A stretch of DNA of 64,000 bases, taken from NCBI RefSeq assembly GCF_036194065.1, contig NZ_CP108095.1, forward strand, positions 2,542,001-2,606,000. The letters run 5' to 3'. The translations under genes were made by a program, and so were the position numbers. The notes beneath the pieces were generated by a model that ran no database searches, had not been told where the DNA came from, and saw nothing but the letters and a program-made list of their open reading frames with translations. Each line of letters opens with the position of its first letter. Within the stretch, counting starts at the first letter, position 1. The stretch comes from Streptomyces sp. NBC_00239 (GTDB taxonomy: Bacteria > Actinomycetota > Actinomycetes > Streptomycetales > Streptomycetaceae). This document shows, piece after piece, positions 30,692 through 39,665 of the stretch.

Positions 30692-33097
30692 TCAGCTGTC
30701 CAGCGCGACGAGCAGCGGGGCGGTGCGCTCGCCGCGCACCGAGGTCAGGGAGACGACCGCGTGGCCCGGCGGCACGGTGTGCGCCAGCTCGGAGGCCGAC
30801 CAGCGCTCCCGCTCGACCTGCCGCACGGTGACCGCGTCGGTGGTGACGGCCTTGCCGGTGACCAGCTTGCGGAAGGAGTTGACCATCCGGGTGAGCGGCT
30901 GGTCGGCGTAGACCGTGCGGCTGGTGACGTCCCGGGTCTCCACCCAGGCGGTGCCCCAGGCCTCCGCGAAGCGCTTGCCGTCCCAGGTGGTGACCCCGGA
31001 GAAGGCCATCCGGCAGCCGACCGCGCCGAGCAGCGGGGTGCGCAGCTGCTCGGGTACGTCGTCCAGGGTGCGCAGCGGCAGGACGACGCCGGCGTGGGCG
31101 GAGCGCAGCCGCTGCACGCCGCGCAGGGTCTCCGCGGTCAGGGTGTGCGAGGCGTCGTCGAGGACCAGGCAGGCGAAGAGGGAGCGGTCGGCGCGGGCCG
31201 CGGCGCTCGCGGTGAACTGGGCGAGGAGCAGCCGGGCCAGCAGCCGGGAGGCCTCGGCGTGGGCGCGTTCGGGCAGGTCGATGCGGACCCGCAGCGGGTG
31301 TTCGAGGGAGCGCAGGGAGAACGGCCGGCCGTGGCCGGAGGTGTCGAAGAAGCCGGCGAACACGGGCCGGTCCAGCAGCGCGACCCGGTCGGCGAGCAGA
31401 GCCGCGGGGTCGCCGGGCTGTACGGACTGCCGGTCGCGGGCGTCGAGCTCGCGCAGCATGGCGTGCGCGCCCGCGGCCTCCAGGGCGGCGCGCAGGGCGG
31501 TACGGGCGGCGGGGCCGCCGTCGAGGAGTTCGCGCAGTTCGGGGACGGCGGGGAAGCGGCCGTGGGCGGCCCGGAACGGGCCGAGCAGCTGGGCGAGCAC
31601 GGTGGCGGCGCGCCTGGAGCCCTCGCCGGGCACGTCGCCGGCGAGGCCTTCGGCGAGGAGGGCGGCGGCTTCGTCGGGGTCGGTGGTGCCGCCGTACAGG
31701 TCGAGGTCGTAGACGGAGGCCGGGTCGCCGATGCGGACGACCACGTCGTAGGCGTCGTCGGGGCCGAGCGGGGTGCCGGCGGCGCAGACCGCGATGACGG
31801 CGGCCTGTCCGGCGAGTGCCTGTAGGGCGAGGGATTCCACGACGGGCCGCACCAGCCGCCGGGTCTTGCCCGCGCCGGAGGGGCCGACGGCGAGCAGGGA
31901 GGTGCCGAGCACGCCGGGGTCGAGGGCGAGGCCGGTGCCGCGGCGCGGGTAGGGGTTGCGTTCGCCGGGGTCGACGGAGCCGATGCGGACCTGGGAGACG
32001 GCCAGGTCGTGGGCGGCGGCGCGGTGCGGGAGGTCGCGGGCGGTGGAGGGGTGCACGCAGGCGGCGGCGCCGTGGGCGCGGACGGCGTCGGTGAAGGCAC
32101 GCAGCCGGGTGGGGTCGGCCTGTACGGACTGCCAGGCGCGGCGGATGCGGAGGTAGTCGACGTCGTTCATCCGGCCGGAGGCGGTCTCGTCGGCGAGCCG
32201 GTCCGCGGCCTCGGGAAGCCCGGCGGAGCGCAGCTGCGGCCAGGCGGCGGGGTCGGCGGGCGGCTCGGACGGGGACCCTGGGGCCGCCTGCGCGGCTCCG
32301 GGGCGGGGGGCGGCCGCGCCGGATCCGGTCGCGGCGGCGGCGCGGCGGGCGCGCAGGGAGCGGCCGAGCGGGCCGAACCAGCCGGCGAGCCAGGCGAAGG
32401 GCAGCGCGAGCAGGAGGTAGACGGTCAGGTCGGCGCGGGTGATCAGGTCCTGGTTGGACCGCATGATCACCTGCATCTCGGCGGCGGTGCCGGGCCGGGT
32501 GTAGTCGAAGGGGAGGAAGCCGTAGGCCGCCTGCTTCAGCGGCAGGGTGCCCGCCTTGACCATGGCGTAGACGACGAGCGCGGCGGCGAGGGCGGCGGCC
32601 GTGCGGGCGACCGGACCGCGCGCGGCGACCAGTCTGTGCCAGGCCTCCGGCCAGCTGCCCAGGCGCCCGAAGCCGTAGAGGAGTCCACCGGTGAGGAGCA
32701 GTTCGTAGACGGCGAGGGCGGTCAGGCCGCCGGTGGCCCTGGCCGGGGCGCCGGTGGCGGTCCACCAGTCGGCGGGGGTGAACAGGCGCAGCGGCAGGTC
32801 CCACTGCGGGATGTAGTGGTTGTGCACGAGCGACCACAGCAGCACGCACGCCAGGAAGGAGATGAGGGCGCCGCTGAGCAGGGACCGGTCGGGGGTGCGC
32901 TCGGGTTCGTGGTCGGCGCGCGGAGTGTGTCCGTACCGCCAGACGCCGGGTTCGGCGGTGGGGCGGGGGACGCGGAGCCAGTCGGTGAGGGCGGGGCCGG
33001 GGGCGCGCTCGGGTTTCGGCGGCAGCGCGGGCGGCGGTCCGGCCGGGCGGGGCACCCCCGCGCGCCGGACGGCGTCGTACGTGCCTTCGGTGTCCAT
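30692..33097 (-). CDS. Membrane-anchored coupling-protein-like ATPase (TraD/VirD4-FtsK class)
   Basis: The 801-residue protein has a Pro-rich N-terminus, about four membrane segments between residues 70 and 240 (one near 72-92, one near 225-243) and a C-terminal P-loop domain. Walker A GPSGAGKT is near residue 404 and a Walker B-like LFACLVLDDAS near 650. The arrangement of membrane helices and a VirD4/TraG-like motor resembles type IV coupling proteins and FtsK/HerA ATPases. No relaxase, channel or conjugation gene is nearby. ATG at 33097 has AGGGG upstream. It is divergent from gabT across 224 bases. Function unknown. Confidence 0.75.
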   Translation of the reverse strand: MDTEGTYDAVRRAGVPRPAGPPPALPPKPERAPGPALTDWLRVPRPTAEPGVWRYGHTPRADHEPERTPDRSLLSGALISFLACVLLWSLVHNHYIPQWDLPLRLFTPADWWTATGAPARATGGLTALAVYELLLTGGLLYGFGRLGSWPEAWHRLVAARGPVARTAAALAAALVVYAMVKAGTLPLKQAAYGFLPFDYTRPGTAAEMQVIMRSNQDLITRADLTVYLLLALPFAWLAGWFGPLGRSLRARRAAAATGSGAAAPRPGAAQAAPGSPSEPPADPAAWPQLRSAGLPEAADRLADETASGRMNDVDYLRIRRAWQSVQADPTRLRAFTDAVRAHGAAACVHPSTARDLPHRAAAHDLAVSQVRIGSVDPGERNPYPRRGTGLALDPGVLGTSLLAVGPSGAGKTRRLVRPVVESLALQALAGQAAVIAVCAAGTPLGPDDAYDVVVRIGDPASVYDLDLYGGTTDPDEAAALLAEGLAGDVPGEGSRRAATVLAQLLGPFRAAHGRFPAVPELRELLDGGPAARTALRAALEAAGAHAMLRELDARDRQSVQPGDPAALLADRVALLDRPVFAGFFDTSGHGRPFSLRSLEHPLRVRIDLPERAHAEASRLLARLLLAQFTASAAARADRSLFACLVLDDASHTLTAETLRGVQRLRSAHAGVVLPLRTLDDVPEQLRTPLLGAVGCRMAFSGVTTWDGKRFAEAWGTAWVETRDVTSRTVYADQPLTRMVNSFRKLVTGKAVTTDAVTVRQVERERWSASELAHTVPPGHAVVSLTSVRGERTAPLLVALDS

Positions 33098-33321
33098 GAA
33101 CCCCTGCCCCCTGACCGTGATTCCCGTGGTGCGCCGCTCAATCTAGTGCCCGGGCGCCGCCGTGCGGCCGTTACGCGGCACGGGCCGCACGACACTCCCT
33201 ATGGCCGCCGCGGACAAGGACACGCGGGCACCACTCCCCGATGGAGCATGCCTTGGCCCCCTGCCCGGGCCTAGCCTGCCGACAAAGACACAAGTGCGTC
33301 CGAAACCCCCCAGGAGCCCCC

Positions 33322-34656
33322 ATGAGCGCTGTCCCGCAGGAGCGTCGACTCGTCACCGCGATCCCCGGCCCGAAGTCGCAGGAGCTGCAGGCCCGCCGCC
33401 TGCAGACGGTGGCCGGCGGCGTGGGCTCCGTGCTGCCCGTCTTCACGGCCCGTGCGGACGGCGGCATCATCGAGGACATCGACGGCAACCGCCTGATCGA
33501 CTTCGGCTCCGGCATCGCCGTGACCTCGGTCGGCGCCTCCGCCGAGGCCGTGGTGCGCCGCGCCTCCGCGCAGCTCGCCGACTTCACCCACACCTGCTTC
33601 ATGGTCACGCCGTACGAGGGCTACGTCGAGGTGTGCGAGGCGCTGGCCGAGCTGACCCCGGGCGACCACGCCAAGAAGTCGGCGCTGTTCAACTCGGGCG
33701 CAGAGGCCGTCGAGAACGCCGTCAAGATCGCCCGTGCGTACACCAAGCGCCAGGCCGTCGTCGTCTTCGACCACGGCTACCACGGCCGCACCAACCTGAC
33801 GATGGCGCTGACGGCGAAGAACATGCCGTACAAGCAGGGCTTCGGTCCGTTCGCCCCCGAGGTCTACCGCGTCCCGGTCGCGTACGGCTACCGCTGGCCC
33901 ACCGGTGCCGAGAACTGCGGCCCCGAGGCCGCCGCCCAGGCGATCGACCAGATCTCCAAGCAGATCGGTGCCGAGAACGTCGCCGCGATCATCATCGAGC
34001 CGGTGCTCGGCGAGGGCGGCTTCATCGAGCCGGCCAAGGGCTTCCTCCCGGCGATCGTGAAGTTCGCCAACGACAACGGCATCGTCTTCGTCGCCGACGA
34101 GATCCAGTCCGGCTTCTGCCGCACCGGCCAGTGGTTCGCGTGTGAGGACGAGGGCATCGTCCCCGACCTGATCACCACCGCCAAGGGCATCGCGGGCGGC
34201 CTGCCGCTCGCCGCCGTGACGGGCCGCGCCGAGATCATGGACGCCCCGCACGCGGGCGGCCTGGGCGGCACCTACGGCGGCAACCCGGTGGCCTGCGCCG
34301 GTGCGCTCGGCTCCATCGAGACCATGAAGGAGCTCGACCTCAACGCCAAGGCGAAGAAGATCGAGTCCATCATGAAGGCCCGTCTGACGGCCATCCAGGA
34401 GAAGTACGAGATCGTCGGCGACATCCGCGGCCGCGGCGCCATGATCGCGATCGAGCTGGTGAAGGACCCGGTCTCGAAGACCCCGTTCCCGGAGGCGGCC
34501 GGCGCGCTCGCCAAGGCCTGCCACGCCGAGGGCGTCCTCGTCCTCACCTGTGGCACGTACGGCAACGTGCTGCGCTTCCTGCCCCCGATCGTCATCGGCG
34601 AGGACCTCCTGAACGAGGGCCTGGACGTCATCGAGGCCGCGTTCGCGGCCATCTGA
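33322..34656 (+). CDS. gabT: 4-aminobutyrate (GABA) transaminase
   Basis: The 444-residue class III aminotransferase moves the amino group of GABA to 2-oxoglutarate, giving succinate semialdehyde. Visible motifs are ALFNSGAEAVENAVK (phosphate binding), DHGYHGRTN, IIEPVLGEGGF, VADEIQSGFCRTG and the PLP Lys in TTAKGIAGGLP (Lys288). ATG at 33322 is preceded by AGGAG; longer in-frame starts are unsupported. The ortholog in S. coelicolor, by my memory of gene order, is annotated gabT. It fits the polyamine-to-GABA genes downstream. Confidence 0.93.
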   Translation: MSAVPQERRLVTAIPGPKSQELQARRLQTVAGGVGSVLPVFTARADGGIIEDIDGNRLIDFGSGIAVTSVGASAEAVVRRASAQLADFTHTCFMVTPYEGYVEVCEALAELTPGDHAKKSALFNSGAEAVENAVKIARAYTKRQAVVVFDHGYHGRTNLTMALTAKNMPYKQGFGPFAPEVYRVPVAYGYRWPTGAENCGPEAAAQAIDQISKQIGAENVAAIIIEPVLGEGGFIEPAKGFLPAIVKFANDNGIVFVADEIQSGFCRTGQWFACEDEGIVPDLITTAKGIAGGLPLAAVTGRAEIMDAPHAGGLGGTYGGNPVACAGALGSIETMKELDLNAKAKKIESIMKARLTAIQEKYEIVGDIRGRGAMIAIELVKDPVSKTPFPEAAGALAKACHAEGVLVLTCGTYGNVLRFLPPIVIGEDLLNEGLDVIEAAFAAI

Positions 34657-34800
34657 TCGAGCGTCTGGAACAGGCGTCCGGACACCGTCCGTCCAGTACC
34701 CCCGGTAACCGGTGGGCGCTGTGAAGATGGTGTGGGGGGCCGATGGCGGGGACGCGTTCCCGCTGTCGGTCCCCTTTCCGCTGGCGTACGGTTTCTGCAG

Positions 34801-35610
34801 ATGAGTGAAACACCCCGTCCGCAGGGAACTGCAGGCGAATCCGGCACCGGGCTTCCCCAGCTCCGTACCGGACGTGCGCTCGCGCACACTCCTCACCGAT
34901 CGGATGGCCGCCCGCCCCACACCCCCCGGGGCGCGCGGCAGCCCGGTCCGGCCGGCCGCCGCGGAACCATCCCCCCTGTTCCGGGACGGCCGGCCCTCCT
35001 CTTCTTCCTGGTGCCGGCCGCGCTGGTGCTGTTCGCCCTGACGACCTGGCAGGTCCTGGTCTCGGGCCCGCTGCTGACCCCCGACGAGCGGCTCAGCCGC
35101 GCCCTGGTACACACCGTCCCGGACTCCGTCACCGAACGCCTCGCGGACCTCGGCAACATCCCGGTCGCGCTGCCGGTGCTGGCCGCGGCGATGGCGTACG
35201 CGGGCCGGCGCGGGCGCGGTTGGCGGGCCCCGCTCACCGCGGGCCTGGCGATGGCCCTGGTGCCCGCGGTGATCGTGCCGCTGAAGGAGTGGACGGCCCG
35301 GCCCGGCCCGCTGGAGCCGTGGGCCGCCGGCTACTACCCCTCCGGCCACACGGCGACGGCGATGGTGGCCTACCTCGGCGCCGCGCTGCTGGTCGCTCCG
35401 CACCTGCGCCGGAACTGGGCGGTGCCGGCCGCCGTCGTGCTCGCGACGGCGACCGGCGCCGGTCTGGTGCTGCGGGGCTTCCACTGGCCGCTGGACGTGC
35501 TGGCCAGCGTGCTGTTGAGCTTCCTGCTGCTGGTCCCGGTCGCCCGGGTCAGCCGAAGTACGCGTCGAAGTTCTTCGAGAACTCCCAGCCGCCGAACCGG
35601 TCCCAGTTGA
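34801..35610 (+). CDS. PAP2 superfamily membrane phosphatase
   Basis: The 269-residue protein has about six membrane segments from residue 65 on and the PAP2 residues: KEWTARPGP (motif 1, with shorter K-to-RP spacing than usual), YPSGHTATA (motif 2) and RGFHWPLDV (motif 3). Such enzymes dephosphorylate lipid phosphates such as phosphatidate or undecaprenyl diphosphate. The first 60 residues are polar and disordered. The last 20 residues (Arg/Ser-rich) are encoded by DNA that is also the end of the convergent chitinase gene (62-base overlap). The ribosome-binding site is weak. Confidence 0.85.
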   Translation: MSETPRPQGTAGESGTGLPQLRTGRALAHTPHRSDGRPPHTPRGARQPGPAGRRGTIPPVPGRPALLFFLVPAALVLFALTTWQVLVSGPLLTPDERLSRALVHTVPDSVTERLADLGNIPVALPVLAAAMAYAGRRGRGWRAPLTAGLAMALVPAVIVPLKEWTARPGPLEPWAAGYYPSGHTATAMVAYLGAALLVAPHLRRNWAVPAAVVLATATGAGLVLRGFHWPLDVLASVLLSFLLLVPVARVSRSTRRSSSRTPSRRTGPS

Positions 35611-37372
35611 CCGACCAGGTCATCAGGCCGCGCAGGGCGGGCCAGGTGCCGTGGGTCCGGTAGGTGCCGCAGTCGGTCTTCTTCGTCAGGCAGTCGAGCG
35701 CCTTGTTCACCTCGGCGGGAGGGGTGTGGCCGTTGCCCGCGTTGGTGGTGGCCGGCAGGCCGATGGCGACCTGTTCGGGACGCAGCGCCGGGAAGACGCG
35801 TGCGGCGTTGCCGGCGACCGGGAAGCCGGTGAGCAGCATGTCGGTCATCGCGATGTGGAAGTCGGCGCCGCCCATCGAGTGGTACTGGTTGTCCAGGCCC
35901 ATGATCGGGCCCGAGTTGTAGTCCTGGACGTGGAGCAGGGTGAGGTCGTCGCGCAGGGCGTGGATGACCGGGAGGTAGGCCCCGGCGCGCGGGTCCTGGC
36001 CGCCCCAGGGACCGGACCCGTAGTACTGGTACCCCAGTTGGACGAAGAAGGTCTCGGGGGCCATGGTCAGGACGAAGTTCTGGCCGTACCTGGCCTTGAG
36101 GGTCTTCAGCGCGGAGATCAGGTGGACCACCACGGGTGTGGTGGGGCTCCGGAAGTCGGTGTCCCCGGTGGCCAGGGAGAGCGAGTGGCCCTCGAAGTCG
36201 ATGTCGAGGCCGTCGAGCCCGTACTCGTCGATGATCTTCGAGACGGAGCTGACGAACGTGTCGCGGGCGGCCGTGGTGGCGAGCTGCACCTGGCCGTTCT
36301 GGCCGCCGATCGATATCAGCACCTTCTTGCCCGCGGCCTGCCTGGCCTTGATGGCGGCCTTGAACTCGGCGGGGGTCTCGGCGTTCGGGCATTCGGCGAC
36401 CGGGCAGAGCCGGAAGCGGACGTCGCCCGAGGTGACGGAGGTCGGCTCGCCGAAGGCGAGGTTCACGACGTCCCAGGAGGCGGGCACGTCCGCCATCCGC
36501 ACGTGGCCCGAGCCGTTGGCGAAGCTCGCGTGCAGGTAGCCGACGAGCGCGTGGGCGGGCAGGGCGGGCCCGGGCCCCGGGCCGGGGCCCGGGCCGGGGC
36601 CGGTGGTGGTGCCCGGCACGGCCACGCTGCGCGGTGATTCGCCCGCCGCGTTCACGGCCGTGACCTGGAAGGAGTACGTGGTCGAGGCCGTGAGGCCGGT
36701 GACGGTGGCGGAGGTGCCGGCGGCCGTCAGGACGTGCGTGCCGTCGCGGAAGACGCGGTAGCTCACGGCGCCGGCCACCGGGGACCAGGACAGGGTGACG
36801 CTGGAGGCGGTCGCGGAGCCCGTGGTGAGGCCGGTGGGGGCGGCCGGGGGCTGCGGCTGTCCGGTGCCGGGGTCCGGCCCGACCAGGCTGACGTCGTCGG
36901 CGGCGTAGGCGGGCTGGCCGTACCAGCCGTGGGTGTACACGGTCACCGAGGTGGTGGCCGCGCCGGTGCGGAAGGCGGTGCCGAGCTGGCGCCAGGCGCC
37001 CGGCGACTGGGTCCAGGCGGACACGTCGGTGGTGCCGGTGCCCGAGGCGCCGAGGTAGACGTAACTGCCCTGCACCCAGGCGGTGAGGGTGTACGCGGAG
37101 TCGGGTTTCACCTGGATCGTCTGGGAGCACTTGGCGTGGTCCTGGCCGGCCGGGGTGCCCCTGAGGGCCGAGGCGCCGCCGTGCACGGGGGTGGTGACGG
37201 CGGCTCCGCTGCCGGGGGTGCAGCTCCAGCCGTCGAGGCCGGATTCGAATCCGCCGTTGCGGACGAGGTCCGCGTCGGCCGCGGCGGCCGGCGGCCCCGC
37301 GGTGAGGAGCCCTGCGAGGGCCAGCGCGGCGGCGGCGAGCCAGGACAGGAACCGGATGGGGGTGCGTGGCAC
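35549..37372 (-). CDS. chiC: Secreted GH18 chitinase with CBM-like and FN3 domains
   Basis: The 607-residue protein has a signal peptide (about 1-32, cleavage near AAA-DAD). A beta-sandwich carbohydrate-binding-like domain follows (about 35-165, NGGFESGLDGWSC), then a fibronectin type III domain (about 175-255), a Gly-Pro linker and a GH18 catalytic domain (about 275-607). The catalytic motif DGLDIDFEG is at 387-395 with Glu394 as acid. It should hydrolyse chitin outside the cell. GTG at 37372 has GGAGG five bases upstream. A DasR-type operator lies 49 bases upstream of the start, so control by N-acetylglucosamine metabolism is likely. The symbol is approximate. Confidence 0.93.
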   Translation of the reverse strand: MPRTPIRFLSWLAAAALALAGLLTAGPPAAAADADLVRNGGFESGLDGWSCTPGSGAAVTTPVHGGASALRGTPAGQDHAKCSQTIQVKPDSAYTLTAWVQGSYVYLGASGTGTTDVSAWTQSPGAWRQLGTAFRTGAATTSVTVYTHGWYGQPAYAADDVSLVGPDPGTGQPQPPAAPTGLTTGSATASSVTLSWSPVAGAVSYRVFRDGTHVLTAAGTSATVTGLTASTTYSFQVTAVNAAGESPRSVAVPGTTTGPGPGPGPGPGPALPAHALVGYLHASFANGSGHVRMADVPASWDVVNLAFGEPTSVTSGDVRFRLCPVAECPNAETPAEFKAAIKARQAAGKKVLISIGGQNGQVQLATTAARDTFVSSVSKIIDEYGLDGLDIDFEGHSLSLATGDTDFRSPTTPVVVHLISALKTLKARYGQNFVLTMAPETFFVQLGYQYYGSGPWGGQDPRAGAYLPVIHALRDDLTLLHVQDYNSGPIMGLDNQYHSMGGADFHIAMTDMLLTGFPVAGNAARVFPALRPEQVAIGLPATTNAGNGHTPPAEVNKALDCLTKKTDCGTYRTHGTWPALRGLMTWSVNWDRFGGWEFSKNFDAYFG

Positions 37373-37420
37373 AACTGCCTCCGGAACATGGGGGGATGAG
37401 AGGCGACGCGTCGTACACAA

Positions 37421-37436
37421 GATGGTCCAGACCAAT
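37421..37436. promoter_or_regulatory. DasR-responsive element (dre) upstream of the chitinase gene
   Basis: The 16-base site GATGGTCCAGACCAAT contains the dre core TGGTCYAGACCA, and also matches the 12-bp chitinase-promoter direct-repeat motif described for Streptomyces. It is 49 bases before the chitinase start, inside the likely promoter. DasR is the GntR-type GlcNAc regulator. Confidence 0.8.
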
Positions 37437-37443
37437 CATCGCG

Positions 37444-37580
37444 TCAAGACCTGCCACCGGATCCGCCGCCCGGTCCGCTCCCGGATCCGCCGCCGGGTCC
37501 GCCGCCGGATCCGCCGCCGGGTCCGCCGCCGGGTCCGCTGCCGGGTCCGCCGCCGGGTCCGCTGCCGGATCCACCCCCGG
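37444..37580 (-). repeat. Imperfect tandem repeats encoding a Gly/Ser tail
   Basis: Short units built on CCGCCGCCGGGTCCG and variants with GGATCC or GCTGCC fill this stretch. They encode GGGPGSG-type repeats at the C-terminus of the small protein gene. The stretch is open in several frames on both strands, an effect of its composition. Confidence 0.85.
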
Positions 37581-38049
37581 GTCCGCCGCCCTCCCCCGCG
37601 GGGCGGCCCCCGGCCCGCCCCGCCGCCTCGTGCATCGCCAGCTCCAGCAGCACCGGATCGGTCAGCCGCCCGGAGCCGTCCGGCGGGACCACCCAGCGCA
37701 CCCCGCCGGCGGCCCGGCCCGGGTGCGGGACCGCGATCCAGGCGCCCGGGCCGGCGCCGCGCACCCCGGTGCCGAGCCAGCCGGCCGTCGTGCCGGGCGG
37801 CACGAAGAAGCCGAGCCGCTCCTCGCCGAGGCCCGCGAGCACCGGGCCGGGCCGCGCGACCAGCCGGGCGAGCACCTCGAAGGTGGGCCGGGCCAGCCCC
37901 CCGGTCAGGATCAGTACGTCCCAGTGCCGGCCGGCGGGCAGCAGGGCCACCCCCAGCGGGTTGCGCTCCCACTCCCAGCGGCAGCCGTCGGGATCCTGCG
38001 CCACCGAGGCCAGCCATTCGACCGCCGCCCTGTCCCCCGCTGCACCCAT
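37444..38049 (-). CDS. Hypothetical protein with Gly/Ser-rich C-terminal tail
   Basis: The 201-residue protein has a globular part of about 150 residues (EWLASVAQDPDGCRWEWERNP, AGLGEERLGFFVPPG, AWIAVPHPGRAAGGVRWVVPPDGSG) and a tail of about 50 residues of Gly, Ser and Pro. I do not recognise the family; it slightly resembles N-terminal parts of Streptomyces proteins annotated as hypothetical or primase-polymerase-related. ATG at 38049 has GAGGAG seven bases upstream, which supports real translation. The stop lies just before the chitinase operator. Confidence 0.7.
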   Translation of the reverse strand: MGAAGDRAAVEWLASVAQDPDGCRWEWERNPLGVALLPAGRHWDVLILTGGLARPTFEVLARLVARPGPVLAGLGEERLGFFVPPGTTAGWLGTGVRGAGPGAWIAVPHPGRAAGGVRWVVPPDGSGRLTDPVLLELAMHEAAGRAGGRPAGEGGGPGGGSGSGPGGGPGSGPGGGPGGGSGGGPGGGSGSGPGGGSGGRS

Positions 38050-38155
38050 CGCCCGTCTCCTCGCTCGTGGGAAGTCCTACGGGGGAGAGCGCGCGGGGCC
38101 GCGGTCATGACGCGGGTTCGGCCGGCCGGTGGTGGTGAGCGGGGGCACACGAAGG

Positions 38156-38198
38156 CCGGGGTGGTGCGCCCCCCGCAGGAGGGGGCGCACCACCCCGG
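38156..38198. terminator. Terminator at the end of the polyamine operon
   Basis: A perfect 18-bp stem (38156-38173 with 38181-38198) with a seven-base loop lies 23 bases after the stop of the FAD oxidase gene, the last gene of the six-gene minus-strand unit. Confidence 0.88.
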
Positions 38199-38221
38199 AT
38201 GATCGGATCAGCCTCTGATCG

Positions 38222-39640
38222 TCAGCTGTCGAAGCCCAGGCCGAAGCGGTCCAGGGTCTTGAGCCACAGGTTGCGGTGTCCGGCCCGCTCGTCGGCCCGC
38301 GCCAGCGACCACTTCGTCAGCGTGATGCCGGTCCAGGCGAACGGCTCGGGCGGGAACGGCATCGGCTTGGAGCGGACCATCTCCAGCCGGGTGCGCTCGG
38401 TGCGCTCCCCGTCGAGGAGGTCCAGCATCACGTCCCCGCCGAAGCGGGTGGCGCCCACGCCCAGTCCCGTGAAGCCCGCCGCGTAGGCGACCTTGCCGCG
38501 GTGAGCCGTGCCGAAGAAGGCCGAGAAGCGCGAGCAGGTGTCGATCGCGCCGCCCCAGGCGTGGCTGAACTTCACGCCCTCCAGCTGCGGGAAGCAGGTG
38601 AAGAAGTGCTCGGCCAGCTTGAGGTAGGTCTCCGGCCGGTGGTCGTAGTCCGAGTTGAGCTTGCCCCGGTAGGGGTAGATCGCGTCGTAGCCGCCCCACA
38701 GGATGCGGTGGTCGGGGGTGATCCGGAAGTAGTGGAACTGGTTGGCGCTGTCCCCCAGCCCCTGCCGGTTCTTCCAGCCGATCGCGGCGAGCTGCTCCTC
38801 GGTGAGCGGCTCGGTCATCAGCGCGTAGTCGTACACCGGGACGGTGAACGGGCGGACGCGCTTGACCAGCGACGGGAAGATGTTGGTGCCGAGCGCGACC
38901 CGGCGGGCGGCGATCCGCCCGTACGGGGTGCGCACGGCCATTCCGGCTCCGGCGGACGCCAGGTCGAGCCCGCGGGTGTTCTCGTAGATCCGCACGCCCA
39001 GGCCCAGGCAGGCCTCCTTGAGGCCCCAGGCCAGCTTGGCGGGGTTGAGCATCGCGACGCCGTCGCGGTCCCACAGGCCGCCGAGGAAGGTGGGCGAGTC
39101 GACCTCGGCGCGCAGGGCGTCGCGGTCGAGCCACTGCGAGCCGCCGGCCAGGCCGAGGCGTTCGGCTTCCTCGTGCAGCTCTTTGAGCTCCGCCACCTGG
39201 TGGGGCTCGGTGGCCACGTCGATCTCGCCGGTGCGCTCGAAGTCGCAGTCGATGCCGTAGCGGGCGACCGCCGCCTCGATGGCGTCGAGGTTGCGGGCAC
39301 CCATCTCCTCCAGCTTGGCGAGCTCGCCGGGCCAGCGGGCCAGACCGTTGGCGAAACCGTGGGTGAGGGAAGCGGCGCAGAAGCCGCCGTTGCGGCCCGA
39401 GGCGGCCCAGCCCACCTCGCGGCTTTCGATCAGGACGACGTCCCAGGCGGGATCGCGCTCCTTGGCCAGCAGCGCGGTCCACAGGCCGCTGTAGCCGCCT
39501 CCGATGACCAGGAGGTCGCAGCGCTCGTCGCCGGTGAGGGCGGGCTGCGGGGCGGGCTTGCCGGGGTCGTCGAGCCAGTACGAGACCGGCAGTGCGTCGG
39601 AAAGGGATTGTGCAACGGTACGCATGGCGACTGGGGCCAT
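38222..39640 (-). CDS. FAD-dependent oxidoreductase, gamma-glutamylputrescine oxidase (PuuB)-like
   Basis: The 472-residue DAO-family flavoprotein has an N-terminal dinucleotide-binding motif (LLVIGGGYSGLWTALLAKE). It also has the SGRNGGFCAASLTHG segment and the C-terminal AAGFTGLGVGATRFGGD, as in PuuB-type amine oxidases. It probably oxidises putrescine or a gamma-glutamyl derivative to an aminoaldehyde, feeding the dehydrogenase encoded by the first gene of the operon. ATG at 39640 has AAGGAG nine bases upstream. It follows potC by 25 bases. The exact substrate is inferred from the operon; no GlnA-like glutamylpolyamine synthetase is in the window. Confidence 0.85.
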   Translation of the reverse strand: MAPVAMRTVAQSLSDALPVSYWLDDPGKPAPQPALTGDERCDLLVIGGGYSGLWTALLAKERDPAWDVVLIESREVGWAASGRNGGFCAASLTHGFANGLARWPGELAKLEEMGARNLDAIEAAVARYGIDCDFERTGEIDVATEPHQVAELKELHEEAERLGLAGGSQWLDRDALRAEVDSPTFLGGLWDRDGVAMLNPAKLAWGLKEACLGLGVRIYENTRGLDLASAGAGMAVRTPYGRIAARRVALGTNIFPSLVKRVRPFTVPVYDYALMTEPLTEEQLAAIGWKNRQGLGDSANQFHYFRITPDHRILWGGYDAIYPYRGKLNSDYDHRPETYLKLAEHFFTCFPQLEGVKFSHAWGGAIDTCSRFSAFFGTAHRGKVAYAAGFTGLGVGATRFGGDVMLDLLDGERTERTRLEMVRSKPMPFPPEPFAWTGITLTKWSLARADERAGHRNLWLKTLDRFGLGFDS

Positions 39641-39665
39641 GGTTTCCAACTCCTTACGGAACTGC

